From NCBI GenBank assembly GCA_936924635.1, contig CAKZHP010000038.1:1-14858 (forward strand): a DNA stretch of 14,858 nucleotides, read 5' to 3'. The position numbers and the translations under genes are program-made. Of this stretch, positions 8,699-14,858 are shown piece by piece; within the stretch, counting starts at the first letter, position 1, and each line of letters opens with the position of its first letter. Source of the stretch: an uncultured Propionibacteriaceae bacterium (lineage in GTDB: Bacteria > Actinomycetota > Actinomycetes > Propionibacteriales > Propionibacteriaceae). Below the pieces are notes generated by a model that worked only from the letters and a program-made list of their open reading frames with translations, was not told the origin of the DNA and did not search any database.

Positions 8699-9157
8699 TC
8701 AGGGCCGGCGGCTGACGCTCGTGGGTCGTGCTGCGAGCGAGCTCAGGTCGACCCTCCAGACGTCGATCTGTAGCGGTGACCAGACGCAGCTGACGTTCGG
8801 CTCGGGGTTGTGGACCTCGAAGACGAGGCGTCCTCCGCCCTCGTCGAGCACCCGCGACTGCTCCCGGCACCGTGGATAGCTGCCCACGACCAGGACCGAG
8901 GTCTCGAACGCGTTGCCCGCCAGCGCCGGGTCGGCGGCCAGCCGTTCGGGCAGGCGGGACGCCGCCGTCTGCCAGCCCGCCGGATCGGTGACCAGGACCG
9001 GCGGCCCTGCGTAGTCGTTCGGGCGGCCCTGCGCCTCCGACTGGCTCCAGTGCCCGACCAGCGTCCCGACGCGGTGCTGGACGGGCCCGCACCCGGTGAG
9101 GCCGCCGAGGCCTGCCAGAGCGGCGGCACGCATCGCACCGCGTCTGCTCATCGTCAT
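8699..9157 (-). CDS. Putative secreted lipoprotein of unknown function
   Basis: 152 residues. The N terminus MTMSRRGAMRAAALAGLGGL is a short basic and hydrophobic signal peptide ending in the lipobox L-T-G-C, with the acylated Cys at 23. The SRRG start resembles a twin-arginine signal but is not a full Tat motif. The mature part has two further cysteines, C97 (SYPRCREQS) and C124 (NVSCVWSP), which could form a disulfide outside the cell, and a beta-rich ending (LVFEV, LQIDVWRVDL). I do not recognise the family. Start: AAAGGA lies about 7 nt before the chosen ATG; a longer frame to 9193 would add a charged extension before the signal. It lies 32 nt downstream of the broken lipoprotein gene on the same strand and lacks an obvious own promoter, so the two probably share a transcript. 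Confidence 0.75.
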   Translation of the reverse strand: MTMSRRGAMRAAALAGLGGLTGCGPVQHRVGTLVGHWSQSEAQGRPNDYAGPPVLVTDPAGWQTAASRLPERLAADPALAGNAFETSVLVVGSYPRCREQSRVLDEGGGRLVFEVHNPEPNVSCVWSPLQIDVWRVDLSSLAARPTSVSRRP

Positions 9158-9172
9158 GGGTCGTCCTTTCTG

Positions 9173-9191
9173 CTCAGGCCTGAGACGTCTC
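9173..9191. repeat. Two overlapping perfect palindromes between the lipoprotein genes
   Basis: CTCAGGCCTGAG (9173-9184) and GAGACGTCTC (9182-9191) are each perfectly palindromic and share the central GAG. The block sits at the end of the upstream, apparently broken lipoprotein gene and 16 nt before the start of the downstream one. It could be a double operator or a pair of mutually exclusive small hairpins in the message. Function is not known. Confidence 0.4.
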
Positions 9192-9404
9192 ATCCGGGAG
9201 GCCGGTTGACGCGGCGGTGTCGGTCTCCGGCGGACACCCTGCCCGACACCCTTCGCCCTAGCCAGCCGGTGGGCGTGGTGTCGCCGCAGGCCCGCAGCAC
9301 CGCGGTCATGCTCGCACCGCGTCCCCCGACGATGGCCGAGCGGACCGCGGCCAGCGCGTCGGCGTCGGAGGCGGTGAGGGCGAGGCGCACCTGCTCATTC
9401 TGCT
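9190..9404 (-). pseudogene. Frameshifted continuation of the upstream lipoprotein gene
   Basis: Reading the frame displaced by one nucleotide from the lipoprotein frame gives QQNEQVRLALTASDADALAA and onward to RACGDTTPTGW, with almost every codon ending in G or C. The lipoprotein frame loses that bias in its last codons (cca, gca, gaa, tga). Removing one C from the C5 run (plus-strand G5 at 9405-9409) joins the two into one protein of about 142 residues: signal peptide, Ser/Ala/Pro linker, then a small domain. After about 9247 codon bias fades again, so the true end may also be altered. A separate small gene starting at GTG 9388-9390, 4 nt after the stop, is possible but has no clear ribosome site. 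Sequencing error, real mutation and programmed slippage all fit. Confidence 0.45.
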
Positions 9405-9619
9405 GGGGGCTCAGCCGGCGCCGACGAGGACGGCGCGGGCGGCGCGGCGGCGCTCTCCGACGGCGTGCGGCTCGCCGGGGCGCTGATCGCGGTAGCGGCG
9501 CTCAACGAGGTGCCGGACGCTGCCGACGAGGAGCCCGGGTCCGGCTGCTGCCCCGTGCCCGGCGACGCGCAGGAGGCGGAGCCCAGCAGGCCAGCCAGCA
9601 CGATCCGTCTCCTCATCAC
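9395..9619 (-). CDS. Short putative lipoprotein (as read, 74 residues), likely the 5' part of a broken gene
   Basis: The frame starts with a basic, hydrophobic leader (MRRRIVLAGLLGSAS) followed by Cys at residue 17, or 16 if the adjacent ATG is used. The lipobox is weak because Ser replaces Leu at -3. The remainder is a low-complexity Ser/Ala/Pro linker ending in PAEPPAE, with no folded domain, which is unusual for a complete protein. A TACCCT box (9626-9631, minus) ends 6 nt before the GTG at 9617-9619 and 9 nt before the adjacent ATG (9614-9616), which supports a real, leaderless-type gene. The likely explanation is a frameshift that cut off its functional domain. Confidence 0.5.
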   Translation of the reverse strand: MMRRRIVLAGLLGSASCASPGTGQQPDPGSSSAASGTSLSAATAISAPASRTPSESAAAPPAPSSSAPAEPPAE

Positions 9620-9625
9620 CGCGTC

Positions 9626-9631
9626 AGGGTA
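9626..9631 (-). promoter_or_regulatory. -10 box for a leaderless lipoprotein transcript
   Basis: On the minus strand TACCCT fits the actinobacterial TANNNT -10 consensus and ends 6 nt before GTG, 9 nt before ATG. Transcription would start at or next to the start codon. No convincing -35 is seen. Confidence 0.45.
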
Positions 9632-9701
9632 GGTGATGGCTCCGGGACCGGCGACCTGCGTGGGTCCGCGGAGCCGCACTGGGTTTCTCGGGAGCACCCG
9701 G

Positions 9702-9707
9702 TAGCGT
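9702..9707 (+). promoter_or_regulatory. -10 box for a leaderless PAC2 transcript
   Basis: TAGCGT fits TANNNT and ends exactly 7 nt before the ATG at 9715, so the transcript would begin at the start codon. No ribosome-binding sequence lies at a useful distance from that ATG, in keeping with a leaderless message. No clear -35 is seen. Confidence 0.55.
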
Positions 9708-9714
9708 GTCCCCC

Positions 9715-10548
9715 ATGCCTGAGGCCGATCTGCGCAACCTCCGCAACCCGTACGTCGTGATGGCGTTCGGGGGCTGGAGCGATGCCGCCCAGGCCGCGTC
9801 GGACGCGGTCGACCACCTGGTCACCACCTATGACAGCGAGGTCGTGCTGGCGCTGGACCCCAGCGACTACTACGACTTCCAGGCCAGCCGGCCGCTCATC
9901 GCCATGAACGAGGATGGCGACCGGTCGATCTCCTGGCCCAGCACCGAGATCCTGGTCTGCCACCTCCCGCAGCGCGACCTCGTCGTCGTCCGGGGGCCCG
10001 AGCCCAACTTCCGCTGGCCTGCGTTCGCGGCTGCCCTGGTGGCGCCGCTGCTGCTCGTGGAGACCGAGCTGGTCATCGTGCTGGGCGCGATGCTGAGCGA
10101 GAACCCGCACACGCGGCCGGTGCCGGTGATGCTGTCCAGCTCGGATCAGGCGTTGCGGGAGCAGTACGACGCGGAGGCCCCGACGTACGAGGGGCCGACC
10201 GGCATCCAGGGGGTGATGACCCAGGCCTGCCACGTCGCCGGCATGCCGGTCGTCAGCGTGTGGGCGTCCTGCTCGCACTACGTGGCCAGCCCGCCCAACC
10301 CCAAGGCCACCCTCGCCCTGCTGTCGCGCCTCGAGGACCTGGTGCAGGGCCCGATCGACCTGGGCGACCTCCCGGCGCGGGCCGAGCTGTGGGAGAAGAA
10401 CGTCGACGAGCTCGCTGACGACGACCCTGACGTGGCCGAGTACATCTCCACCCTGGAGGAGGCGAACGACGCCCGCCAGGTCGAGCCGTCGGGCGACGCG
10501 ATCGCCGCGGAGTTCCAGCGCTACCTGCGGCGCCAGGGCGAGGACTGA
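9715..10548 (+). CDS. PAC2-family protein (proteasome-assembly-chaperone-like fold)
   Basis: 277 residues, a usual length for actinobacterial PAC2-family proteins. The N-terminal VVMAFGGWSDAAQAASDAV (14-32) carries the G-W-x-D-A signature. Further on are TEILVCHLPQRDLVVVRGPEPNFRW in the first half, PTGIQGVMTQAC with MPVVSVWASCSHYV in the middle, and a charged C terminus that is probably helical. The family is named after the eukaryotic proteasome assembly chaperone 2 and is common in actinobacteria, but its bacterial role is not settled. It is cytosolic with no signal or TM segment. The ATG at 9715 is preferred over the GTG at 9706 because a TAGCGT -10 box ends 7 nt upstream and the GTG falls inside that box. 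It is convergent with the nucleotidyltransferase, with 3 nt between stops. Confidence 0.9.
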   Translation: MPEADLRNLRNPYVVMAFGGWSDAAQAASDAVDHLVTTYDSEVVLALDPSDYYDFQASRPLIAMNEDGDRSISWPSTEILVCHLPQRDLVVVRGPEPNFRWPAFAAALVAPLLLVETELVIVLGAMLSENPHTRPVPVMLSSSDQALREQYDAEAPTYEGPTGIQGVMTQACHVAGMPVVSVWASCSHYVASPPNPKATLALLSRLEDLVQGPIDLGDLPARAELWEKNVDELADDDPDVAEYISTLEEANDARQVEPSGDAIAAEFQRYLRRQGED

Positions 10549-10551
10549 GGT

Positions 10552-11442
10552 CTAGCGGCCCGCGCGCAGGTCGCCCGGGTACGCGCCGGAGTCGACCAGC
10601 TCCTGGACCCTCGCCGCGACCCTGGGGGCGTCGCCGCTGTAGGTGACGCCGAACCAGTGGTCGTCGGACCGCAGCACCTGCACCGTCGCCTCGCCCGCCG
10701 ACACCATGGCGTCGACCACGGCCGGCAGGTACAGCTCGGCGGAGGGCTCGCCGCCGCGGGTGTCCAGGAAGGTCGCGAACCGCTCCTCGAGCGCGCCGAA
10801 CACGTCGGGCCGCAGCCCCCAGAAGTTCATGCTCACCGGCTCCTCGCCCGTGAACCGGGCACCCGAGGCGTCGACCACCGCGTCGCCGGACGGGGTCAGG
10901 CTGGTGTGCTCGGTCACCGACACCAGCCGCCCGGAGTCGCCGACCTCGCAGACGCCGCGGGATACGGACCCGTTCTCGGACAGGGTGTTCGCCAGCCGAT
11001 ACGCCACCAGGGCGTACTCCCTGGGCCCGCCGCCGGCGAGGAAACCGGCCACCTGCTCGAAGGCCGACCGCCCGTAGAAGTCGTCGGCGTTGATGACCAC
11101 GAAGGGGTCGCTGACGACGTGGCGCGCGGCCCACACCGCCTGGCCGGTGCCCCACGGCTTCGTACGCCCCTGCGGCGGCCGACGGCCGGCGGGGAGGTCG
11201 TCCAGCTCCTGGAAGGCGTACGCGACGTCGACCCAGCCCTCGTAGCGAGCGCCGACGACCTCGCGGAAGTCGCGCTCCAGGTCCCGGCGGATGACGAACA
11301 CCACGCGTGACAGCCCGGCGCGTACAGCGTCGTGGACGGCGTAGTCCATGACCGTCTCGCCCGAGGGCCCGATCTGGGCCAGCTGCTTGATCCCGCCGAA
11401 CCGGGACCCCATGCCCGCTGCCATCACCACCAGATCAGTCAC
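10552..11442 (-). CDS. Sugar-nucleotide-type nucleotidyltransferase
   Basis: 296 residues with a GT-A/NTP-transferase fold. The N-terminal VVMAAGMGSRFGGIKQL (5-21) is the nucleotide-binding G-x-G-x-R-F-G-G signature, where Lys19 would contact the phosphate. KPWGTGQAVWAA (95-106) is the second conserved loop, and VVINADDFYG (115-124) supplies the metal-binding Asp. Such enzymes join an NTP and a sugar 1-phosphate into an NDP-sugar, feeding envelope glycans. No C-terminal acyltransferase repeats are present, so it is not GlmU-like. The exact sugar cannot be told. The start is GTG at 11440-11442: the protein then begins right at the first beta strand, and the next ATG would remove that strand. 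It is divergent from the DedA gene with 71 nt between starts. Confidence 0.88.
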   Translation of the reverse strand: MTDLVVMAAGMGSRFGGIKQLAQIGPSGETVMDYAVHDAVRAGLSRVVFVIRRDLERDFREVVGARYEGWVDVAYAFQELDDLPAGRRPPQGRTKPWGTGQAVWAARHVVSDPFVVINADDFYGRSAFEQVAGFLAGGGPREYALVAYRLANTLSENGSVSRGVCEVGDSGRLVSVTEHTSLTPSGDAVVDASGARFTGEEPVSMNFWGLRPDVFGALEERFATFLDTRGGEPSAELYLPAVVDAMVSAGEATVQVLRSDDHWFGVTYSGDAPRVAARVQELVDSGAYPGDLRAGR

Positions 11443-11513
11443 GCCGGACAGCCAACCACAGGCGTCGCCGTGGCACGGCGACCGCTACCCTGGCGAGCCG
11501 GAGAGGGGGCGGC

Positions 11514-12164
11514 ATGGACGACGTGGTCGAGATGGTGCTGCGCACCTCGGCCGACCCCTGGGCGTACGTCGTGCTGCTGCTGCTGATCGTGGCCGACGGC
11601 CTGGTCCCCCTGGTGCCGTCGGAGACCACCACGGTCGCGTTCGCCGCGATGGTGCGCAGCGCCCACCCCGAGCTGCTGTGGGTGCTCTTCCTGACCGCGT
11701 GGGCCGGCGCCTGGATCGGCGACAACCTGGCCTTCCTCGTCGGCCACAACCGCTGGCTGCGTGCGTCGCGCCTGCTGAAGGCCCCCCGGATCAGCAAGGC
11801 GCTGCACTGGGCGCACACCCGCTTCGCCGAGCGAGGCGCGGTGATCATCGTGATCGCCCGGTTCCTGCCCGTGTTCCGGGTGGCGGTGAACATCACCGCC
11901 GGGATGGCGGGGGTCCGGTGGTCGAGGTTCCTGCTGCTGAGCGGGGTCACGGCGGCCGTGTGGTGCACGTACATCGTGGGCTCCGGGTGGGTGGCCGGGC
12001 ACTGGTTCCGCCACCACCCGGTGCTCGCGCTGCTCGGCGCGGCCACCGTCTCCGCGGCCGTGGGCTATCTGGTCGACAAGGTGGCGCAACGCATCGTGCT
12101 GCGGCGCCACCCCGGGGAGCAGCGCGGCATGGTCGAGCCCGCCGAGCCGTACCGGGAGCCCTGA
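11514..12164 (+). CDS. DedA-family inner-membrane protein
   Basis: 216 residues with the SNARE-associated/DedA domain. Visible marks are a hydrophobic segment 17-31 leading into VPLVPSETTTVAFAA (31-45) with the conserved acidic residue, AWAGAWIGDNLAFLVGHNRW (62-81), and ARFLPVFRVAVNITAGMAGV (115-134), which holds the R-F-x-P-x-x-R and G-x-x-G/M pattern of the family. Two more helices lie at about 138-160 and 168-187, and the C terminus is polar. DedA proteins are linked to recycling of undecaprenyl phosphate and lipid flipping, membrane-potential upkeep and resistance to cationic compounds; which applies here is unknown. The ATG at 11514 follows a G-rich GAGAGGGGG ribosome site about 4 nt upstream. 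A TACCCT at 11486-11491 may be its -10 box. Confidence 0.92.
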   Translation: MDDVVEMVLRTSADPWAYVVLLLLIVADGLVPLVPSETTTVAFAAMVRSAHPELLWVLFLTAWAGAWIGDNLAFLVGHNRWLRASRLLKAPRISKALHWAHTRFAERGAVIIVIARFLPVFRVAVNITAGMAGVRWSRFLLLSGVTAAVWCTYIVGSGWVAGHWFRHHPVLALLGAATVSAAVGYLVDKVAQRIVLRRHPGEQRGMVEPAEPYREP

Positions 12165-12322
12165 CCCGAGACGGTCCCCGGTGGGGACGCAGCCTGCGAG
12201 AGGCCCCAGCCCCCGATGCCCCGGACACCGGTCGTGCGGGGCGCCTGGCCGGCCGGCGTGAGGCCGACAGGTCCGGCCGCGGGGGCCGTTGCGCGACGCC
12301 CACGCCCCGAGCCGCCCGGACG
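12165..12322. other. Convergent intergenic region without an identified gene
   Basis: This 158-nt stretch separates the DedA and threonine synthase stops. It contains a small hairpin GTCCCC-GGT-GGGGAC (12174-12188), 10 nt after the DedA stop, that may act as a weak terminator. Several GGCCGG blocks near 12250-12285 could also pair. I see no gene or RNA in it. Confidence 0.5.
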
Positions 12323-13747
12323 CTAGGCCCGGTGCGTGGCGATCAGGTGCTTCAGCTCGCTGATGCCGCCGTCGAGGTCGACCACGTGCTTGGGGAGGTC
12401 CTCGATCCCGACGAACCGCTCCGGGCGATCGGGCTCGGTGCCCAGCGCCTCCACGATGGTGGCGGAGAACTTCACCGGCAGCGCGGTCTCCAGCACCAGC
12501 ATCGGCTCCGCACCCACCTGCTCGGCGGCCACCTTGACCCCGTCGGCGGTGTGGGGGTCGACCACGACCCCGTACGTGTCGTGGACGCGCCGGATCGTCG
12601 CCACCCGGTCGGCATGCGTCGAGGTGCCCGAGGCAAACCCGAACCGCTCGCCCTGATGGGCGAACTCGGGGGCACCGGAGAGGTCGAACGATCCCTGGCG
12701 GACCAGCTCGTCGGCGAACAGCTCCCGGGTGCGCTCGCTGTCACGGCCGAGCAGGTCGAAGACGAACCGCTCGAAGTTGGAGGCCTTCGAGATGTCCATC
12801 GACGGGCTGGAGGTCTCGTAGGTCTCCGCGCTCCCCCGCACCCGGTAGACCCCGGTCTCGAAGAACTCGTGCAGCACGTTGTTCTCGTTCGTGGCCAGCA
12901 CCAGGCGGCGGATCGGGACACCCATCTGGCGGGCGATGTGGCCGGCGCAGATGTTGCCGAAGTTGCCGCTGGGCACGGTGAACGAGACCTGGTCGGTCGC
13001 CTGGGTGCTCGCGCGGAGCCATCCGGCCACGTAGTAGACGACCTGCGCCAGCAGCCGCGCCACGTTGATGGAGTTCACCGCACCGATGGAGTAGCGCGCC
13101 TTGAACTCGGCGTCGGCGAAGACGGTCTTCACCAGGTCCTGGCAGTCGTCGAACCAGCCATCGACGGCGATGTTCACGATGTTCGGCTCGTCGAGGGAGA
13201 ACATCTGCGCCTGCTGGAACGGCGACATCCGCCCCTTGGGGCTGAGCATGAACACCGCCACCTGGGGCTTGCCGAGCATCGCGTGCTCGGCCGCGGACCC
13301 GGTGTCGCCGGAGGTGGCGCCCAGGATGGTGATGCTCGCGCCGCGGCGCTTCAGCTCATAGCTGAACAGCTCCCCCAGCAACTGCATCGCCATGTCCTTG
13401 AACGCGGCGGTGGGCCCGTTCGACAGGTGAACCAGGCGCAGCCCGTCGCCCAGCTCGGTGACCGGCACGATCTGCGGGTCGCCGAAGGACTCGGCCGTGT
13501 AGGCATTGGCGCAGAGGCGTCGGAGGTCATCCCCGGGGATGTCGTCGATGAACAGCCGCAGCACCTCGTACGCGAGAGCGGCGTAGCCCTGGGTGTCGAG
13601 CACCTCTCGCCACTGGTCGAGCGTGGCGGCGTCCACGCTCGGGTAGTGCTCCGGCACGTACAGGCCTCCGTCGGGCGCCAGACCCGCCAGCAGCACGTCG
13701 CAGAACGGCAGGCCGGGCTCGGTGCCGCGGGTCGAGACGTACCTCAT
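12323..13747 (-). CDS. thrC: Threonine synthase, long form
   Basis: 474 residues. PLP-dependent enzyme converting O-phospho-L-homoserine to L-threonine, the last step of threonine synthesis. The N-terminal MRYVSTRG...LAPDGGLYVPE is the threonine-synthase-specific domain. K117 in TAAFKDMAMQLLGELF forms the Schiff base, GATSGDTGSAA (143-153) and PSGNFGN (259-265) bind cofactor phosphate and substrate, and SPKGRMSPFQQAQM (169-182) is conserved in the long class. The length matches the E. coli and Corynebacterium type, not the shorter form of about 360 residues that many actinobacteria carry beside hom and thrB. Its ATG overlaps the rpe stop as TGATG, so it is probably translationally coupled to rpe. 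Neither hom nor thrB is in the window. The frame stays open upstream to 13906, but that part is antisense-like in composition and lies inside rpe. Confidence 0.97.
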   Translation of the reverse strand: MRYVSTRGTEPGLPFCDVLLAGLAPDGGLYVPEHYPSVDAATLDQWREVLDTQGYAALAYEVLRLFIDDIPGDDLRRLCANAYTAESFGDPQIVPVTELGDGLRLVHLSNGPTAAFKDMAMQLLGELFSYELKRRGASITILGATSGDTGSAAEHAMLGKPQVAVFMLSPKGRMSPFQQAQMFSLDEPNIVNIAVDGWFDDCQDLVKTVFADAEFKARYSIGAVNSINVARLLAQVVYYVAGWLRASTQATDQVSFTVPSGNFGNICAGHIARQMGVPIRRLVLATNENNVLHEFFETGVYRVRGSAETYETSSPSMDISKASNFERFVFDLLGRDSERTRELFADELVRQGSFDLSGAPEFAHQGERFGFASGTSTHADRVATIRRVHDTYGVVVDPHTADGVKVAAEQVGAEPMLVLETALPVKFSATIVEALGTEPDRPERFVGIEDLPKHVVDLDGGISELKHLIATHRA

Positions 13748-14409
13748 CAGTGCACGCACCCCTCCGCCAGCTCCCGCAGCTTCACGACCATGGCGTCGGG
13801 GTCGTCCGCCTTGTACACCGCCGAGCCGGCGACGAAGGTGTCCGCCCCCGCCTCGGCGCAGCGCTCGATGGTCTCGACCGAGACACCGCCGTCGACCTGG
13901 ATCCACACCTCCAATCCGGCCTCGGAGACGAGCTTCCGGGCGGCCTTGATCTTGGGCAGCACCAGGTCGAGGAACTTCTGGCCACCGAACCCCGGCTCGA
14001 CGGTCATGCAGAGCAGCATGTCGACCTCGCCGAGCATCCCCGCGACGGCCTCGATCGGCGTGGCCGGGTTCAGTGCCACGCCAGCGCGCGCACCCTGCTT
14101 GCGCAGCTCGCGCGCCAGCCGTACGGGAGCCGATGCCGCCTCGGCGTGGAAGGTGACCGACTCCGCCCCGGCCTCGGCGAACGCGGGCGCCCAGCGGTCG
14201 GGGTCTTCGATCATCAGGTGGATGTCGAGCAGCTGGGTGGTGACCTTGCGGATCGCCTCCACCACCGGCAGGCCGATGGTGAGGTTCGGCACGAAGTGGT
14301 TGTCCATCACGTCGACGTGGATGCCGTCGGCACTGGGGATCTTGCCGATCTCGCCGCGCAGGTCGGCGAAGTCGGCATTCAGGATGCTCGGTGTGATGCG
14401 CATGGTCAC
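13747..14409 (-). CDS. rpe: Ribulose-phosphate 3-epimerase
   Basis: 220 residues from the GTG, 218 from the ATG two codons later. Catalyses D-ribulose 5-phosphate to D-xylulose 5-phosphate in the pentose phosphate pathway. All signature elements are present: TPSILNADF, IHVDVMDNHFVPNLTIG (30-46) with H31 and catalytic D33, DIHLMIEDP with H64, MTVEPGFGGQKF (135-146), VDGGV with catalytic D173, and the phosphate-binding AGSAVYKADDP. H31, D33, H64 and D173 are the expected metal ligands. Start: TAGAGT (14417-14422, minus) ends 7 nt before the GTG at 14407-14409 and there is no ribosome site, so a leaderless message starting at that GTG is my preferred reading. It lies 58 nt after rsmB, the usual actinobacterial neighbour, and overlaps thrC. 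Confidence 0.96.
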   Translation of the reverse strand: MTMRITPSILNADFADLRGEIGKIPSADGIHVDVMDNHFVPNLTIGLPVVEAIRKVTTQLLDIHLMIEDPDRWAPAFAEAGAESVTFHAEAASAPVRLARELRKQGARAGVALNPATPIEAVAGMLGEVDMLLCMTVEPGFGGQKFLDLVLPKIKAARKLVSEAGLEVWIQVDGGVSVETIERCAEAGADTFVAGSAVYKADDPDAMVVKLRELAEGCVH

Positions 14410-14416
14410 GCCCGAG

Positions 14417-14422
14417 ACTCTA
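14417..14422 (-). promoter_or_regulatory. -10 box for a leaderless rpe-thrC transcript
   Basis: TAGAGT on the minus strand matches TANNNT and ends exactly 7 nt before the GTG start of rpe. This implies an internal promoter that can drive rpe and thrC independently of rsmB. No convincing -35 was found. Confidence 0.5.
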
Positions 14423-14449
14423 GTGGGCGGCTCTGACAGAACCCGGCGG

Positions 14450-14483
14450 GTCACCGCCTGCTGAGCGTCACCGTCTCCTGAGC
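14450..14483. repeat. 17-bp imperfect tandem duplication across the rsmB stop
   Basis: GTCACCGCCTGCTGAGC (14450-14466) and GTCACCGTCTCCTGAGC (14467-14483) are adjacent copies with two mismatches. The second contains the rsmB stop and its last codons (L-R-R-R-stop). The first repeats them as an untranslated relic reading L-S-R-R-stop in the same phase spacing. This looks like an old short tandem duplication of the gene's 3' end. Confidence 0.6.
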
Positions 14484-14858
14484 AGGGCGCAGAACATCGC
14501 GTCGGTGGAGTGACGGTGGGGCCAGAGCTGGATGTATGGGCCGCGGGCGATGTCGTCGACCTCGCTGAGGTAGCGCCAGGCCTCCAGCACCTCCACGTCG
14601 TCACGGTCGGCGGTGACCGCCTCCACGACCTCCTCCGTCTCGGCCGTGTGGGGCGAGCAGGTGGCGTACGCGACGACGCCGCCGCTCATCGTGGCGTCGA
14701 TGGCCGCTGCCAGGAGCGCGCGCTGGAGCGGGACCAGCTCGTCCAGGTCCTCGGGCCGGTGGCGCCAGCGCGAGTCCGGGCGGCGGCGGAGCGCGCCCAG
14801 CCCGGTGCAGGGCACGTCGGCGAGCACCCGGGCGAAGGTGGCGGGCTGCCAGGGGCCC
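14468..14858 (-). CDS. rsmB: 16S rRNA m5C967 methyltransferase, C-terminal part (5' end outside the window)
   Basis: The last 129 residues are visible. VLADVPCTGLGALRRRPDSRWR contains the D-x-P-C-(S/T)-G motif IV of RNA m5C methyltransferases, where Cys aids product release. VVAYATCSPHTAETEEVVEAV holds the T-C-S motif VI with the nucleophilic Cys. The ending MFCALLRRR is typical of RsmB/NOP2-family proteins. The enzyme methylates C967 (E. coli numbering) of 16S rRNA using S-adenosylmethionine. The AdoMet-binding motif I and the N-terminal NusB-like RNA-binding region lie beyond the right edge. The location directly upstream of rpe is the common actinobacterial order and supports RsmB over other family members. 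Confidence 0.9.
   Translation of the reverse strand, partial: GPWQPATFARVLADVPCTGLGALRRRPDSRWRHRPEDLDELVPLQRALLAAAIDATMSGGVVAYATCSPHTAETEEVVEAVTADRDDVEVLEAWRYLSEVDDIARGPYIQLWPHRHSTDAMFCALLRRR

Noticed and set aside
8810..9760. A 316-codon plus-strand open frame over the lipoprotein region
   Set aside because: There are no recognisable motifs, it overlaps the PAC2 start in another frame, and the minus strand has signal peptides, a promoter box and better codon bias.
12165..12322. Possible small RNA or strong terminator between dedA and thrC
   Set aside because: Only a 6-bp hairpin and scattered GGCCGG blocks are visible, which is common by chance at this GC content.
11348..14464. A 1038-codon open frame on the plus strand
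   Set aside because: It runs across the nucleotidyltransferase, DedA, thrC and rpe genes in a wrong frame. Its composition is that of antisense high-GC sequence, and all covered regions have convincing genes.

Overview
The window is very GC-rich, with strong G/C preference at third codon positions. Several genes appear to be leaderless, with a TANNNT box 6-7 nt before the start codon. These traits, together with the gene content, point to an actinobacterial chromosome. A Nocardioides or other Propionibacteriales-like genus is my best guess, made from style and not from a search. I see no phage genes, insertion sequences, CRISPR array, rRNA or tRNA.

Layout. (1) 1-1031, minus: a DUF808/YedI-type membrane protein running off the left edge. 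(2) 1284-5195, plus: a tight four-gene operon encoding a TIM-barrel sugar isomerase/epimerase-like protein, two Gfo/Idh/MocA oxidoreductases and a second TIM-barrel protein. All three junctions are 4-nt ATGA overlaps. Two NAD(P) oxidoreductases plus two xylose-isomerase-like barrels is the set expected for glycoside processing by oxidation, elimination, hydration and reduction, as in the levoglucosan (Lgd) and 3-keto-glycoside pathways. The substrate here cannot be read from sequence. (3) 5197-5838, minus: a TetR regulator, divergent from 5962-8631, plus, a 14-TM DHA2-family MFS exporter with three carboxypeptidase-regulatory-like beta-sandwich repeats fused at its C terminus. A perfect 7-3-7 palindrome between them is the likely operator. 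A strong hairpin terminator follows at 8642-8670.

(4) 8699-9619, minus: two small putative lipoprotein genes. The upstream one appears broken by a one-base frameshift in a C5 run. (5) 9715-10548, plus: a PAC2-family protein with an apparently leaderless start, convergent with 10552-11442, minus, a sugar-nucleotide-type nucleotidyltransferase. (6) 11514-12164, plus: a DedA-family membrane protein. (7) 12323-14858, minus: threonine synthase (long form), ribulose-phosphate 3-epimerase and the C-terminal part of RsmB. rpe and thrC overlap as TGATG, and rpe has its own leaderless-type promoter.

Functionally the window mixes a compact accessory carbohydrate operon and a TetR-controlled efflux pair with core metabolism genes (rsmB, rpe, thrC) and envelope proteins. 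The best candidates for something new are the four-gene sugar operon and the MFS/beta-sandwich fusion.
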